Assembly (NCBI GenBank): GCA_946482295.1
Contig: CAMLRB010000095.1
Coordinates: forward strand, 1 to 13,207
Source: an uncultured Bacteriovorax sp.
GTDB lineage: Bacteria; Bdellovibrionota; Bacteriovoracia; Bacteriovoracales; Bacteriovoracaceae
DNA length: 13,207 nt
Reading direction: 5' to 3'
A program made the translations under genes and the position numbers. The notes under the pieces are model-generated. The model was not told the DNA's origin and did no database searches. It saw nothing but the letters and a program-made list of their open reading frames with translations. This document shows, piece by piece, positions 6,995 to 13,207 of this stretch. How positions within the stretch are numbered: position 1 is the first letter of the stretch; each line of letters opens with the position of its first letter.

Positions 6995-7662
6995 TGAAAT
7001 TGACGACAGTTTATTCACCAGACAAGGAAATAGCTTCAGTTTTGGCCCACTTTGATGGGCTTAAGCTGGAGTTTCTAGAAAATGAAAGTATTGATCATGG
7101 GGCTAAACTGTCGCTTATTTCTCATGCACGTTTGATGAGCTCTCATTCTTTGCGAAGTAAAACGGCGTTTGATTTGGCCAATTGGAATTTAGCTCAACAT
7201 ATGGTGATGACTTCACTTGATAAAACTTGGGATTGGAATTTTATCCTTGAAGTTAATTCACTTATCACGGGTAACCAAAAGTTCCAGTGTGAAAGAGAAA
7301 GTGATATTTATGCAGGAGGGGTGGCTTTCGTCGATAATCATCAAAAACTCATTCTGTTGGAGAGTTTCAAGAGTGTCGTTCTTTCTCAGTTGGAACAGTC
7401 ACATCCTTTGGTCGCAAGCACAATGCTTCGCTATTGGTTAGTTTCAATTCATCCCTTTCTCGATGGCAATGGTCGCACGGCCCAAACATTAGGAGATGCA
7501 TGGTTACTCAAATTTAATTATCCACCACTTGTCTTCAAAAATCCCTATCAAGGCCAATATGCGACAATGCCGGAAATTCGTCAGGACTTTTCTTTCGAAG
7601 ACGCCCTACAATCAACGTTCGTTGGTCTAAGTAATTCTTTTTCTTTAATGAACCTTAACTGA
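6994..7662 (+). CDS. Fic-domain protein (predicted AMP/NMP transferase)
   Basis: A 222-residue protein with the complete Fic active-site motif HPFLDGNGR at residues 153-161, including the catalytic His and the Gly-Asn-Gly-Arg anion-binding end. Upstream, IYAGGVAF (about residues 106-113) fits the beta-hairpin flap that positions the target. Family members usually transfer AMP from ATP to a hydroxyl side chain of a protein, changing its activity. I see no clear inhibitory motif of the form S/T-x3-E-G/N at either end; SPDKEI near residue 8 is the nearest and lacks the final Gly/Asn. There is no signal peptide, so it is cytoplasmic or exported by a specialised system. Start ATG 6994 overlaps the upstream stop (TAATG). 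Target unknown; a cognate antitoxin is not obvious, since the neighbour is an exported protein. The 3' end is 19 bases from the convergent chemotaxis operon, with no terminator visible. Confidence 0.9.
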   Translation: MKLTTVYSPDKEIASVLAHFDGLKLEFLENESIDHGAKLSLISHARLMSSHSLRSKTAFDLANWNLAQHMVMTSLDKTWDWNFILEVNSLITGNQKFQCERESDIYAGGVAFVDNHQKLILLESFKSVVLSQLEQSHPLVASTMLRYWLVSIHPFLDGNGRTAQTLGDAWLLKFNYPPLVFKNPYQGQYATMPEIRQDFSFEDALQSTFVGLSNSFSLMNLN

Positions 7663-7681
7663 AGATCACTAAAAGAGCACG

Positions 7682-9184
7682 TCAAGCCGCTATGTCTGTT
7701 TGTATTCTCTTGATGAGTGGTGATAAATTTAAAATAATAAGAGCATTCGATTTACCTTGAGCGTTTTCTACCTGAACAATTTCTTTGATATCTTTTTGCA
7801 ATTTCTCACTTTGGTCTTTAATGAGAAGACCTGGAAGTTTCAGATTATTATTTTCGTCAACAGTGAGAATGTTTTCGACTGCATCAACAACCAGTCCGAA
7901 TTTTTCTTCACCAACATCAAAAATTAGAATTTTAGCAGTCTCTTCTTGATTGGTGCTCGCTGGAGTCAATCCATAAAAATGTCGTGTATCAACAACTGTA
8001 ACGAGTTTTCCTCTTAAATTTAGCATGCCCTTAATAAATTTAGGCATGCCTGGAGCACTGAAAACATCTGAAGTGTAATTGATAATTTCTTTAACTTCTT
8101 TGATAGGAAATCCAAAGAGATTTCCTAAACGAAACGAAATATAAACCTGACGATTGAGAGAACTCTTTTTTATAGATTCATGACTAAGCTTTGCTTGATA
8201 GATTTTGCTGTGTCCTTTTGTGACATCAAGTATCTCTGCGTTCGTTAAAATGTGAGATTGATTAAGAAGAAATACTTCTCCAATATTAGGCAATGACAGG
8301 CATCCTTCAAACATCGCCGCTCTGTTTTTAGAGAGTAGGGGGATTGGCATTATAGCATCTATTTCATAGGTGCTAATGCTATCGACCGAGTCGACAAGTA
8401 ACCCAAAAAATTCATTTTCTAGTTTTAGAATTATTATTCGTTGATCTTCGATTCTAGCATTGCTCTTTCCTGAAGGTTGATTTTTTTTCAAAAGAGTGCT
8501 GAATGTGATAATAGGAATTACGTTGCCTCTTAGTGTAATCATGCCCTGGCATATTTCAGACACGAGGGCAGTTCTTTCGATTTCCGGTACTTTTACAATT
8601 TCATGGATGCCTTTTATCTCAAAGGCCATTTTTAAATTATCTACTGAGAATGTAATACATTTATGTCTAAGATTATGTTTTAGGTTGGCGCGACTTGTTT
8701 GGTTTTTTTCTAGATAATCTCGTAGTTGAGGTACGTTTTCTATAGATACTAGCGATTTAGGGTCCAAAATTTGAAGTAGTCTTTTACCTTCATTGAGCTT
8801 CAGAACACCCAGAATCACATTAATTGATGAATTTTCAGAATAGTGGAAATCATTTTTTTCTTCTTCATTTGAACGGAGAATTTCTCCTGTAGTATCAAAA
8901 ATTAGTCCAACTTTAGCTCCGTCGTAATCGATAATGGCAATTTTGGCATTAGCTGAAAATTCGGTCACTGAAAATTTTAAGATTGTTTTCAAATTAATTA
9001 CAGGAATGATCAAACCTCTAAGATTGAAAATTCCCAATAAATATTCTGGCGCAAGTGGCATTGGAATGAGGGCATCTGGTAAATTAACTACTTCATGAAC
9101 ACACTCAACATTGATTGCGAACTCTGTTTTATCGAGAAAAAATGAACCGTAAATTTCAGTCTTTTTAATGAGTTCTTTTTCCAT
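7682..9184 (-). CDS. Triple-CheW-domain chemotaxis scaffold protein
   Basis: A 500-residue protein consisting of three CheW domains in tandem, about residues 10-160, 172-325 and 345-495. Each carries the CheW core around its N-L-R-G strand: GIFNLRGLIIPVINL (51-65), GMITLRGNVIPIITF in the second domain, and GMLNLRGKLVTVVD in the third. CheW couples chemoreceptors to the kinase CheA in the cytoplasmic array; standard CheW is about 150 residues, so this is a three-domain version that could bridge several partners. I start at ATG 9184, which has AGAAGGA with a 7-base spacer; the TTG at 9202 has no ribosome binding site. The start lies inside the cheD 3' end (20-base overlap), so translation is coupled. 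It is the last gene of the mcp-cheR-cheD-cheW operon. No CheA is present here. Confidence 0.93.
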   Translation of the reverse strand: MEKELIKKTEIYGSFFLDKTEFAINVECVHEVVNLPDALIPMPLAPEYLLGIFNLRGLIIPVINLKTILKFSVTEFSANAKIAIIDYDGAKVGLIFDTTGEILRSNEEEKNDFHYSENSSINVILGVLKLNEGKRLLQILDPKSLVSIENVPQLRDYLEKNQTSRANLKHNLRHKCITFSVDNLKMAFEIKGIHEIVKVPEIERTALVSEICQGMITLRGNVIPIITFSTLLKKNQPSGKSNARIEDQRIIILKLENEFFGLLVDSVDSISTYEIDAIMPIPLLSKNRAAMFEGCLSLPNIGEVFLLNQSHILTNAEILDVTKGHSKIYQAKLSHESIKKSSLNRQVYISFRLGNLFGFPIKEVKEIINYTSDVFSAPGMPKFIKGMLNLRGKLVTVVDTRHFYGLTPASTNQEETAKILIFDVGEEKFGLVVDAVENILTVDENNNLKLPGLLIKDQSEKLQKDIKEIVQVENAQGKSNALIILNLSPLIKRIQTDIAA

Positions 9185-9674
9185 AAGAATTTCCTTCTGC
9201 AATTGTCGATTGTGGGATTGTTTTTATCTCTACATTACCTGATGAACAGTCGAGACACATTTGACGCCCTTCATTTCCACCCAAATCTGCATGTTTAATT
9301 TTTATTCCGTTATTTAGTAGAAATCTCTGAGCCGCTTCACCATTTTGTAAACCTACATGCTGAATGTTCGGGCGAGTGAGTTGGGCCATCATGTTTCCTC
9401 CACCTGCAATGACTGCGAAAATTTCGTCTTTGTCTTGAGGTGAGATTTTCATGAGTATTATGAGTGATTGAATGGCCTGATTTACATATTTAGCGCCGAT
9501 GTGGTTTACATCAACTGTACTTGAGGGAAGCAGACAGTGAGCAAGACCATAGATTTTTTTTGATGGCCATAGAAATGCAATGCCGACACATGAACCAAGT
9601 GTAGCTTTCAATATCGATCCGTCATTGGAAACTTTTACTTCGCCTATTTTGACATGCACTTCTTTTTTTTCCAT
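9165..9674 (-). CDS. cheD: CheD chemoreceptor glutamine deamidase
   Basis: A 169-residue protein of normal CheD length. CheD deamidates specific Gln residues in receptor signalling helices to Glu and in many bacteria interacts with CheC. The catalytic residues are visible: TLGSCVGI gives the nucleophile Cys29 and nearby Thr25, and GLAHCLLP gives His46; the family's NLGGNEGR-like end appears as DLGGNEGRQM. The start is ATG 9674, three bases after the cheR stop (TAA AGA ATG), so it is translationally coupled with little ribosome binding site of its own. The 3' end overlaps the triple-CheW gene by 20 bases. No cheC is in the window. Its likely substrate is the PAS-PAS receptor of the same operon or other receptors in the cell. 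Confidence 0.95.
   Translation of the reverse strand: MEKKEVHVKIGEVKVSNDGSILKATLGSCVGIAFLWPSKKIYGLAHCLLPSSTVDVNHIGAKYVNQAIQSLIILMKISPQDKDEIFAVIAGGGNMMAQLTRPNIQHVGLQNGEAAQRFLLNNGIKIKHADLGGNEGRQMCLDCSSGNVEIKTIPQSTIAEGNSYGKRTH
9192..9196 (-). promoter_or_regulatory. Ribosome binding site of the triple-CheW gene, inside cheD
   Basis: On the minus strand AGAAGGA precedes ATG 9184 with a 7-base spacer while still being read as the Ala-Glu-Gly codons of CheD. It decides the start and shows the overlap is functional. Confidence 0.7.
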
Positions 9675-9677
9675 TCT

Positions 9678-10505
9678 TTAAGCACTCTTTTTTTCATATA
9701 TAAGCGGTGATTTGAACTGGAAAGGAGTCTTTAAAACACTCAATGATTCTGATTCACCTATTATCAGTGTCCCATTATCTATAAGTGAGTAACTTACTTG
9801 TTTGAGTACTTTTTCTTGGTCACCAGGTTCAAAGTAAATAAGAACATTTCTCAAAAAAACTAAATCAAAATCTGTGCGCTTGAATTTGGTAAAGAGGTTA
9901 TGTTGCATAAATTTTATGCGTGATTTGATATCACTATGCACTTTAAATTTATCACCTGTTGCGACCATGAGTTCATCAAACATAAGTTGATAGGATTTTC
10001 TAAAAATTTCTATTGACCTGCCAGAATATTCACCAAAATCAGCAATCGCTAAAACTTCTGTTGAAATATCTGTCCCAATGATCTCATAATTGAATCCAGG
10101 ATTTTTTCGACGGAATTTTTCACAGCATACGCCAATAGTGTAAACTTCTTCTCCTGATGACGAAGCGCCTGACCAAATCTTTAAAGTAGCTCCTTTATGC
10201 GAAGCAAACCATGAAGGGAGAAACTCATTACAAAAATAATCCCAAACCCTAAAAGTTCTAAAAAAGTAGGTTTCGTTAGTTGTAATAAGATTAATGAACT
10301 CCTGTGTTTCCTCTTTATGAGCAGAAAAATAATCTATATACGATTTATATGAATTTAGGCCCAATTCTTTCATGCGAGGTCGCAACCTTACTTGCAACAT
10401 CGATTTTTTACTGGGGTTCATCTTGATACCTGTATGGGTATAAACCATCTTTAAAAGATTTTCCAAAACTTCGGGTACCAGATCATCACTTTGTATATTA
10501 TCCAT
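9678..10505 (-). CDS. cheR: CheR chemoreceptor methyltransferase
   Basis: A 275-residue protein, typical for CheR, which methylates receptor glutamates using S-adenosylmethionine. The N-terminal helical part contains TTNETYFFRTF, the family's signature near residue 80. The SAM-binding fold is shown by IWSGASSSGEEVYTIG (family form W-x-A-x-C-S-S-G-E-E, here with Ser at the usual Cys), GTDIS (adenine-side Asp), and LVFLRNVLIYF, followed by GTLIIGESESL. The start is ATG 10505 with AAGG eight bases upstream inside the receptor gene's end; an adjacent TTG at 10508 would abut the receptor's stop. Receptor stop and cheR start are therefore adjacent, implying coupling. It is followed immediately by cheD. 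No pentapeptide (NWETF-like) tether is visible on the neighbouring receptor. Confidence 0.96.
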   Translation of the reverse strand: MDNIQSDDLVPEVLENLLKMVYTHTGIKMNPSKKSMLQVRLRPRMKELGLNSYKSYIDYFSAHKEETQEFINLITTNETYFFRTFRVWDYFCNEFLPSWFASHKGATLKIWSGASSSGEEVYTIGVCCEKFRRKNPGFNYEIIGTDISTEVLAIADFGEYSGRSIEIFRKSYQLMFDELMVATGDKFKVHSDIKSRIKFMQHNLFTKFKRTDFDLVFLRNVLIYFEPGDQEKVLKQVSYSLIDNGTLIIGESESLSVLKTPFQFKSPLIYEKKSA

Positions 10506-10508
10506 CAA

Positions 10509-12041
10509 TTAAGCCTTAAATTTTGCCACTGTCAGTTTTAGTTCATCCGCACCATGAGTTAATTCTTTTGTAGCATTAGCAATTGACTCAGAAGCTAGGG
10601 CCGATTTTTCAGTTTCCTCCGCCACTTGTTGGATGGCCGAACTCACTTCTTTTGCGGCCATAAGTTGTTCCTCAGCAGCACATGAAATTTCAGAAATGGC
10701 CTGAGTTGTTTTATTAACGCCAGTTACGATTTTTTCAAATGCATCGCCTGCCTGTTTAGAAATCTCACTCCCTTGATTCACTCGTTTAACAGATTCATTT
10801 ATTAGCTTTGATATTTCTTTTGTCGCTTGTGAAGATCGTTCTGCAAGCTTTCTTACTTCGTCTGCGACTACCGAAAATCCAAGGCCGTGCTCTCCAGCTC
10901 GAGCAGCTTCTATGGCAGCATTGAAGGCCAACAAGTTTGTTTGACCAGCTATTTCACTTATGACTTTAACTATTTCGCTGATATCTTCAGATGATTTGCT
11001 AATGAGCTCCATTGCCTCGATGGCCTTAGTGATTGCCTTAGCACCAGTTTCAGCTTCTTGATGAGTGGCCTTTGCAATTGCATCCGTATTTTTTGAATTT
11101 TGAGCAATAGAATTGATAGAAGCGGTGAGTTCCTCGATAGAAGCATTCATCTCTTCTGTTGTTGCACCCAATGCTTGAGCACCTTGAGCTACGCTTGTTG
11201 ATTTTATAGAAATATCTTTGGAGCTATTTAAAAAGTCATCGGCCATTTTGGTTACGACTTCTTCTACTTCGACTTGAACTGAAATATCAGTTGCAAATTT
11301 CACAACTTTATAAGGACGGCCATTCATATCAAAAATGGGATTATAAGTAGCTTGAATCCAAATTACTTTTCCTCCTCTGCCAATTCTTTTATATCTTCCA
11401 GAGTCGAATTCACCTCGTCCAAGTTTATTCCAGAAATCAATGTAAGCAGAACTTGAAACGAAACTATTTTCACAAAACATTCGATGGTGTTTTCCTTTTA
11501 AATCTTCGGCCGAATAGCCGAGTGTATTTAAAAAATTATCATTGGCACACAAAACATTTCCTTGTAAGTCGAACTCAATAACAGCTTGGGCCTTATTTAT
11601 GGCATTCAGCTTTCCTTCTACTTCTGAAGCTTTTAGTTTTGCCGCTGTTATATCGGTTGCAAACTTAACGACCTTATACGCTTTTCCATTTTCATCAAAA
11701 ACAGGATTGTAGGAAGCTTGAATCCAAACTTCCTTTCCATTTTTCCCTATTCGTTTGTATTCACCAGAATCAAATTCACCACGGGCCAGCTTTGCCCAGA
11801 AATCGCGATATGTTATACTAGATGTGTAAGTATCTTCACAAAACATGCGATGATGTTTTCCTTTTATTTCATCAAGCGTGTATCCTAGTGTGTTTAAAAA
11901 ATTATCATTAGCAGTAGAAATAATTCCATCTAGTCCGAATTCGATAACTGCCTGGGATCGAAGTATTGCATCCATTTTAGCTTTACTATCAAAAGCATCA
12001 TCTGCAGCACTATCATTGATTTTTCTAATTGCTTGACTCAT
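10509..12041 (-). CDS. Soluble chemoreceptor with tandem PAS domains (BdlA-like)
   Basis: A 510-residue protein with no membrane span. Two PAS domains (about residues 25-135 and 147-257) are close duplicates offset by 122 residues, sharing [16 protein letters not shown] starts, [20 protein letters not shown] and [10 protein letters not shown]. The rest (260-510) is a methyl-accepting signalling coil. Its hairpin tip is well conserved ([22 protein letters not shown], about 362-383), so CheA/CheW docking is expected. Architecture and PAS sequence resemble the Pseudomonas biofilm-dispersal receptor BdlA and cytosolic energy-taxis receptors; FAD or haem binding is possible but not shown. The start is ATG 12041 with GGAGGA six bases upstream, a strong ribosome binding site. 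It heads the operon, and its product is a plausible substrate for the CheR and CheD encoded downstream. What it senses is unknown. Confidence 0.95.
   Translation of the reverse strand: MSQAIRKINDSAADDAFDSKAKMDAILRSQAVIEFGLDGIISTANDNFLNTLGYTLDEIKGKHHRMFCEDTYTSSITYRDFWAKLARGEFDSGEYKRIGKNGKEVWIQASYNPVFDENGKAYKVVKFATDITAAKLKASEVEGKLNAINKAQAVIEFDLQGNVLCANDNFLNTLGYSAEDLKGKHHRMFCENSFVSSSAYIDFWNKLGRGEFDSGRYKRIGRGGKVIWIQATYNPIFDMNGRPYKVVKFATDISVQVEVEEVVTKMADDFLNSSKDISIKSTSVAQGAQALGATTEEMNASIEELTASINSIAQNSKNTDAIAKATHQEAETGAKAITKAIEAMELISKSSEDISEIVKVISEIAGQTNLLAFNAAIEAARAGEHGLGFSVVADEVRKLAERSSQATKEISKLINESVKRVNQGSEISKQAGDAFEKIVTGVNKTTQAISEISCAAEEQLMAAKEVSSAIQQVAEETEKSALASESIANATKELTHGADELKLTVAKFKA
11273..11980 (-). 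repeat. Tandem PAS duplication, 366-base period
   Basis: The PAS1 and PAS2 coding sequences repeat at 366 bases (122 codons): the TTCACAAAACAT block (encoding MFCE) occurs at 11835 and again at 11469. DNA identity remains visible in the conserved blocks, indicating an internal duplication. Confidence 0.75.
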
Positions 12042-12074
12042 GAGGTTTCCTCCGTACGTTTTTTAAGCTTCTAA

Positions 12075-12083
12075 ATTTTAACA
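12075..12083 (-). promoter_or_regulatory. Possible extended -10 promoter of the chemotaxis operon
   Basis: Minus strand TGT-TAAAAT has the extended TGn element and a 5-of-6 -10 box, about 33 bases before ATG 12041. No -35 box is convincing, and the surrounding AT richness makes chance matches likely. Confidence 0.25.
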
Positions 12084-12274
12084 CTCGATCGGTTTAAATT
12101 TTAAAATCTGAATTTATGAACGAATTTTCATCAATGTTTGAGGATAACTTAAATTCACTCGTTAGAATTCACTGGCTTTTGAATTAAGCTAAGTGAAACG
12201 CACTATACCTTTTCGCCTGAAGTGGGGGAGATTTTACTCAGATTTGACAGAAATTTGTGTCATTAGATTTTCAA

Positions 12275-12288
12275 GTGATCAACATCAC
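12275..12288. promoter_or_regulatory. Crp/FNR-like palindrome
   Basis: GTGAT-CAAC-ATCAC is a perfect 5+5 inverted repeat with a four-base centre. It contains the GTGA-N6-TCAC core used by Crp-family dimers and has the N4 spacing of FNR-type sites. It lies 23 bases past the HD-GYP-like stop and about 235 bases before the receptor gene. Confidence 0.35.
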
Positions 12289-12310
12289 CATTTTCGCATT
12301 GGAATATTGA

Positions 12311-13207
12311 TTAAAAGTTTGTAACTTTCAATGTCCGTAGTAAAGCTTCAAAAGGCTTACGATAAAACCCTCTTTGATAATTAGCTTTCATATCTCTAAT
12401 GTCATCCTTAACTTTATCCATTTCAAAGCCATGTTCCCATAAAAGATCAGCAACTAAGTCACTTATGTGCAAAACAGCACTTAAAGGATGAATGTTATTG
12501 AAGTTAAGTTTTTTAGGAAATCCACGGCCATCAGGAGACTCATGATGCTCTAAAATGTATTGATCTATGCCTGGAGCAATTTTCTCAAAATTTTTTGCTA
12601 TATGAGATGAAACTTCAGGGTGTGAAAAATAGGACATGCGATCTTTTTCAGAAAGTTTTTGCAAATCTTTTGTTTCATTTATGAGTTTAAGGATTCCATC
12701 GGGTAGGGAAATATCATGTAACATAACGGCCATGCACATGCGATGGACTGTTGTTTCGGAATCCCATTCGAGTTCTTTTAAAATCGATACACATATATAA
12801 CTTACAAGGCGAACATGATCTGCATGGACCATTCTAAAATTTTGAAATTTTTCTAAAAAGCTAGCAAACTCAGGCGCAGAATCAATGAGATCTAATTGCA
12901 TTGTCACTAATTCGTCAGTTGTATCCATTAGTGTTTTATTGAATCCACATTTCAGCAAGTTGCTTTTAATGACGTCAATTGCTTTTGTAGCGAGTTGGGA
13001 TTTTTGCTGATCATTGATTTTATTCTTTTTAGTTTTGATCATTACATTAAGTGTACTGACTACAGATTCACCATATTGAGAAAGTTCTGATCGATTCACA
13101 AAAAAATGAGTTGTTCCTTTCATTATGAGCTTCTTAATTAATGAATTCTCATAAATTTCTTTTTTCTTAATGATCTTTACAAATTTTCCTTTGTTGATTT
13201 TAAGATA
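12311..13207 (-). CDS. HD-GYP-like phosphodiesterase candidate, 5'-partial
   Basis: The frame is open through base 13207 with no stop above the ATG at 13123, and the upstream 28 codons read as protein (YLKINKGKFVKIIKKKE, then KKLIMKGTTHFFV). This has the look of a basic N-terminal domain, so the real start is off-window. At least 298 residues are visible. The C-terminal half is HD-GYP-like: an early metal-ligand His (VHADHV), the LHD pair, a HPEVSSHI helix, HHESPDGRGFP (family HHE-x2-DG-x-GYP, Phe for Tyr) and a final Asp in ISDLVADLL. HD-GYP enzymes hydrolyse cyclic di-GMP. One deviation is LHDISLPDG, where HDxGK is usual. It is cytoplasmic in the visible part, on the same strand as the chemotaxis operon, and may set second-messenger levels for motility. 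Activity is likely but not certain. Confidence 0.85.
   Translation of the reverse strand, partial: YLKINKGKFVKIIKKKEIYENSLIKKLIMKGTTHFFVNRSELSQYGESVVSTLNVMIKTKKNKINDQQKSQLATKAIDVIKSNLLKCGFNKTLMDTTDELVTMQLDLIDSAPEFASFLEKFQNFRMVHADHVRLVSYICVSILKELEWDSETTVHRMCMAVMLHDISLPDGILKLINETKDLQKLSEKDRMSYFSHPEVSSHIAKNFEKIAPGIDQYILEHHESPDGRGFPKKLNFNNIHPLSAVLHISDLVADLLWEHGFEMDKVKDDIRDMKANYQRGFYRKPFEALLRTLKVTNF

Larger units (their letters stand above)
12042..12310. other. Intergenic region with two palindromes, upstream of the chemotaxis operon
   Basis: Here 269 bases separate the HD-GYP-like gene from the receptor gene, both on the minus strand. It contains no credible frame. It holds a near-perfect palindrome at 12245-12262 (TGACAGAAATTTGTGTCA, one mismatched pair), a GTGATCAACATCAC palindrome at 12275-12288, and an extended -10-like element (12075-12083). 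No intrinsic terminator is evident. Confidence 0.55.

Noticed and set aside
12042..12120. Flagellar-sigma (FliA) promoter for the chemotaxis operon
   Set aside because: An ACCGATCG string resembles the -10, but no TAAA box lies 15 bases upstream and the last bases do not match.
12244..12262. Plus-strand promoter from TTGACA at 12244
   Set aside because: No good -10 box at the right spacing and no plus-strand gene downstream in the window.
12311..13123. ATG 13123 as the start of the HD-GYP-like gene
   Set aside because: The 28 codons above it have no stop and read as a plausible protein domain up to the window edge.
1..13207. CRISPR array, tRNA, rRNA, IS element or prophage genes
   Set aside because: No regularly spaced repeats, no tRNA or rRNA features, no transposase or phage-like protein among the frames.

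Overview
The window is a dense, AT-rich bacterial segment with short intergenic gaps, lysine- and asparagine-rich proteins and many exported proteins of no known family. Together with a soluble BdlA-like chemoreceptor, a triple-CheW protein, an HD-GYP-like protein and an FHA protein, this fits a motile, Gram-negative environmental bacterium. A Bdellovibrio-and-like organism (Bacteriovoracales type) is my best guess, by style and family content only; there is no rRNA or marker gene to prove it. Both end genes run off the window: the first reading frame is open to base 3, and the last (minus strand) is open to base 13207.

Left part (1-3833, plus strand): a large protein with an N-terminal 86-residue-period repeat and a long coiled-coil hairpin is followed 22 bases later by an exported cysteine-containing protein. 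Then comes a small stand-alone FHA (phosphothreonine-reader) protein. None of the first two genes matches a family I recognise.

Middle part (3826-7662): a minus-strand choice-of-anchor A type exported surface protein is split by one in-frame TAA and is called as a pseudogene. Its upstream region holds a nested inverted repeat and an uncalled 34-residue single-span membrane miniprotein with a good ribosome binding site. An 86-residue exported protein, a LysR-type regulator (minus) and a divergent two-gene unit follow. In that unit a secreted protein and a Fic-domain enzyme are joined by a TAATG stop/start overlap.

Right part (7682-13207, minus strand): a compact chemotaxis operon read in the order PAS-PAS-MCP receptor, cheR, cheD, triple-CheW protein. 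The genes abut or overlap, so they are probably co-transcribed and translationally coupled. The receptor is soluble, CheR and CheD would modify receptor signalling helices, and the triple-CheW protein would scaffold receptors. No cheA, cheY or cheB lies in the window, so the kinase and response regulators must be encoded elsewhere. Upstream, in the same direction, is an HD-GYP-like cyclic-di-GMP phosphodiesterase candidate. The 269-base gap between them contains two palindromes, one with a GTGA-N6-TCAC (Crp/FNR-like) core.

The points most worth following up are the interrupted surface protein, the membrane miniprotein, the secreted-protein/Fic pair and the intergenic RNA/operator-like structures. 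I found no IS element, CRISPR array, tRNA or rRNA.
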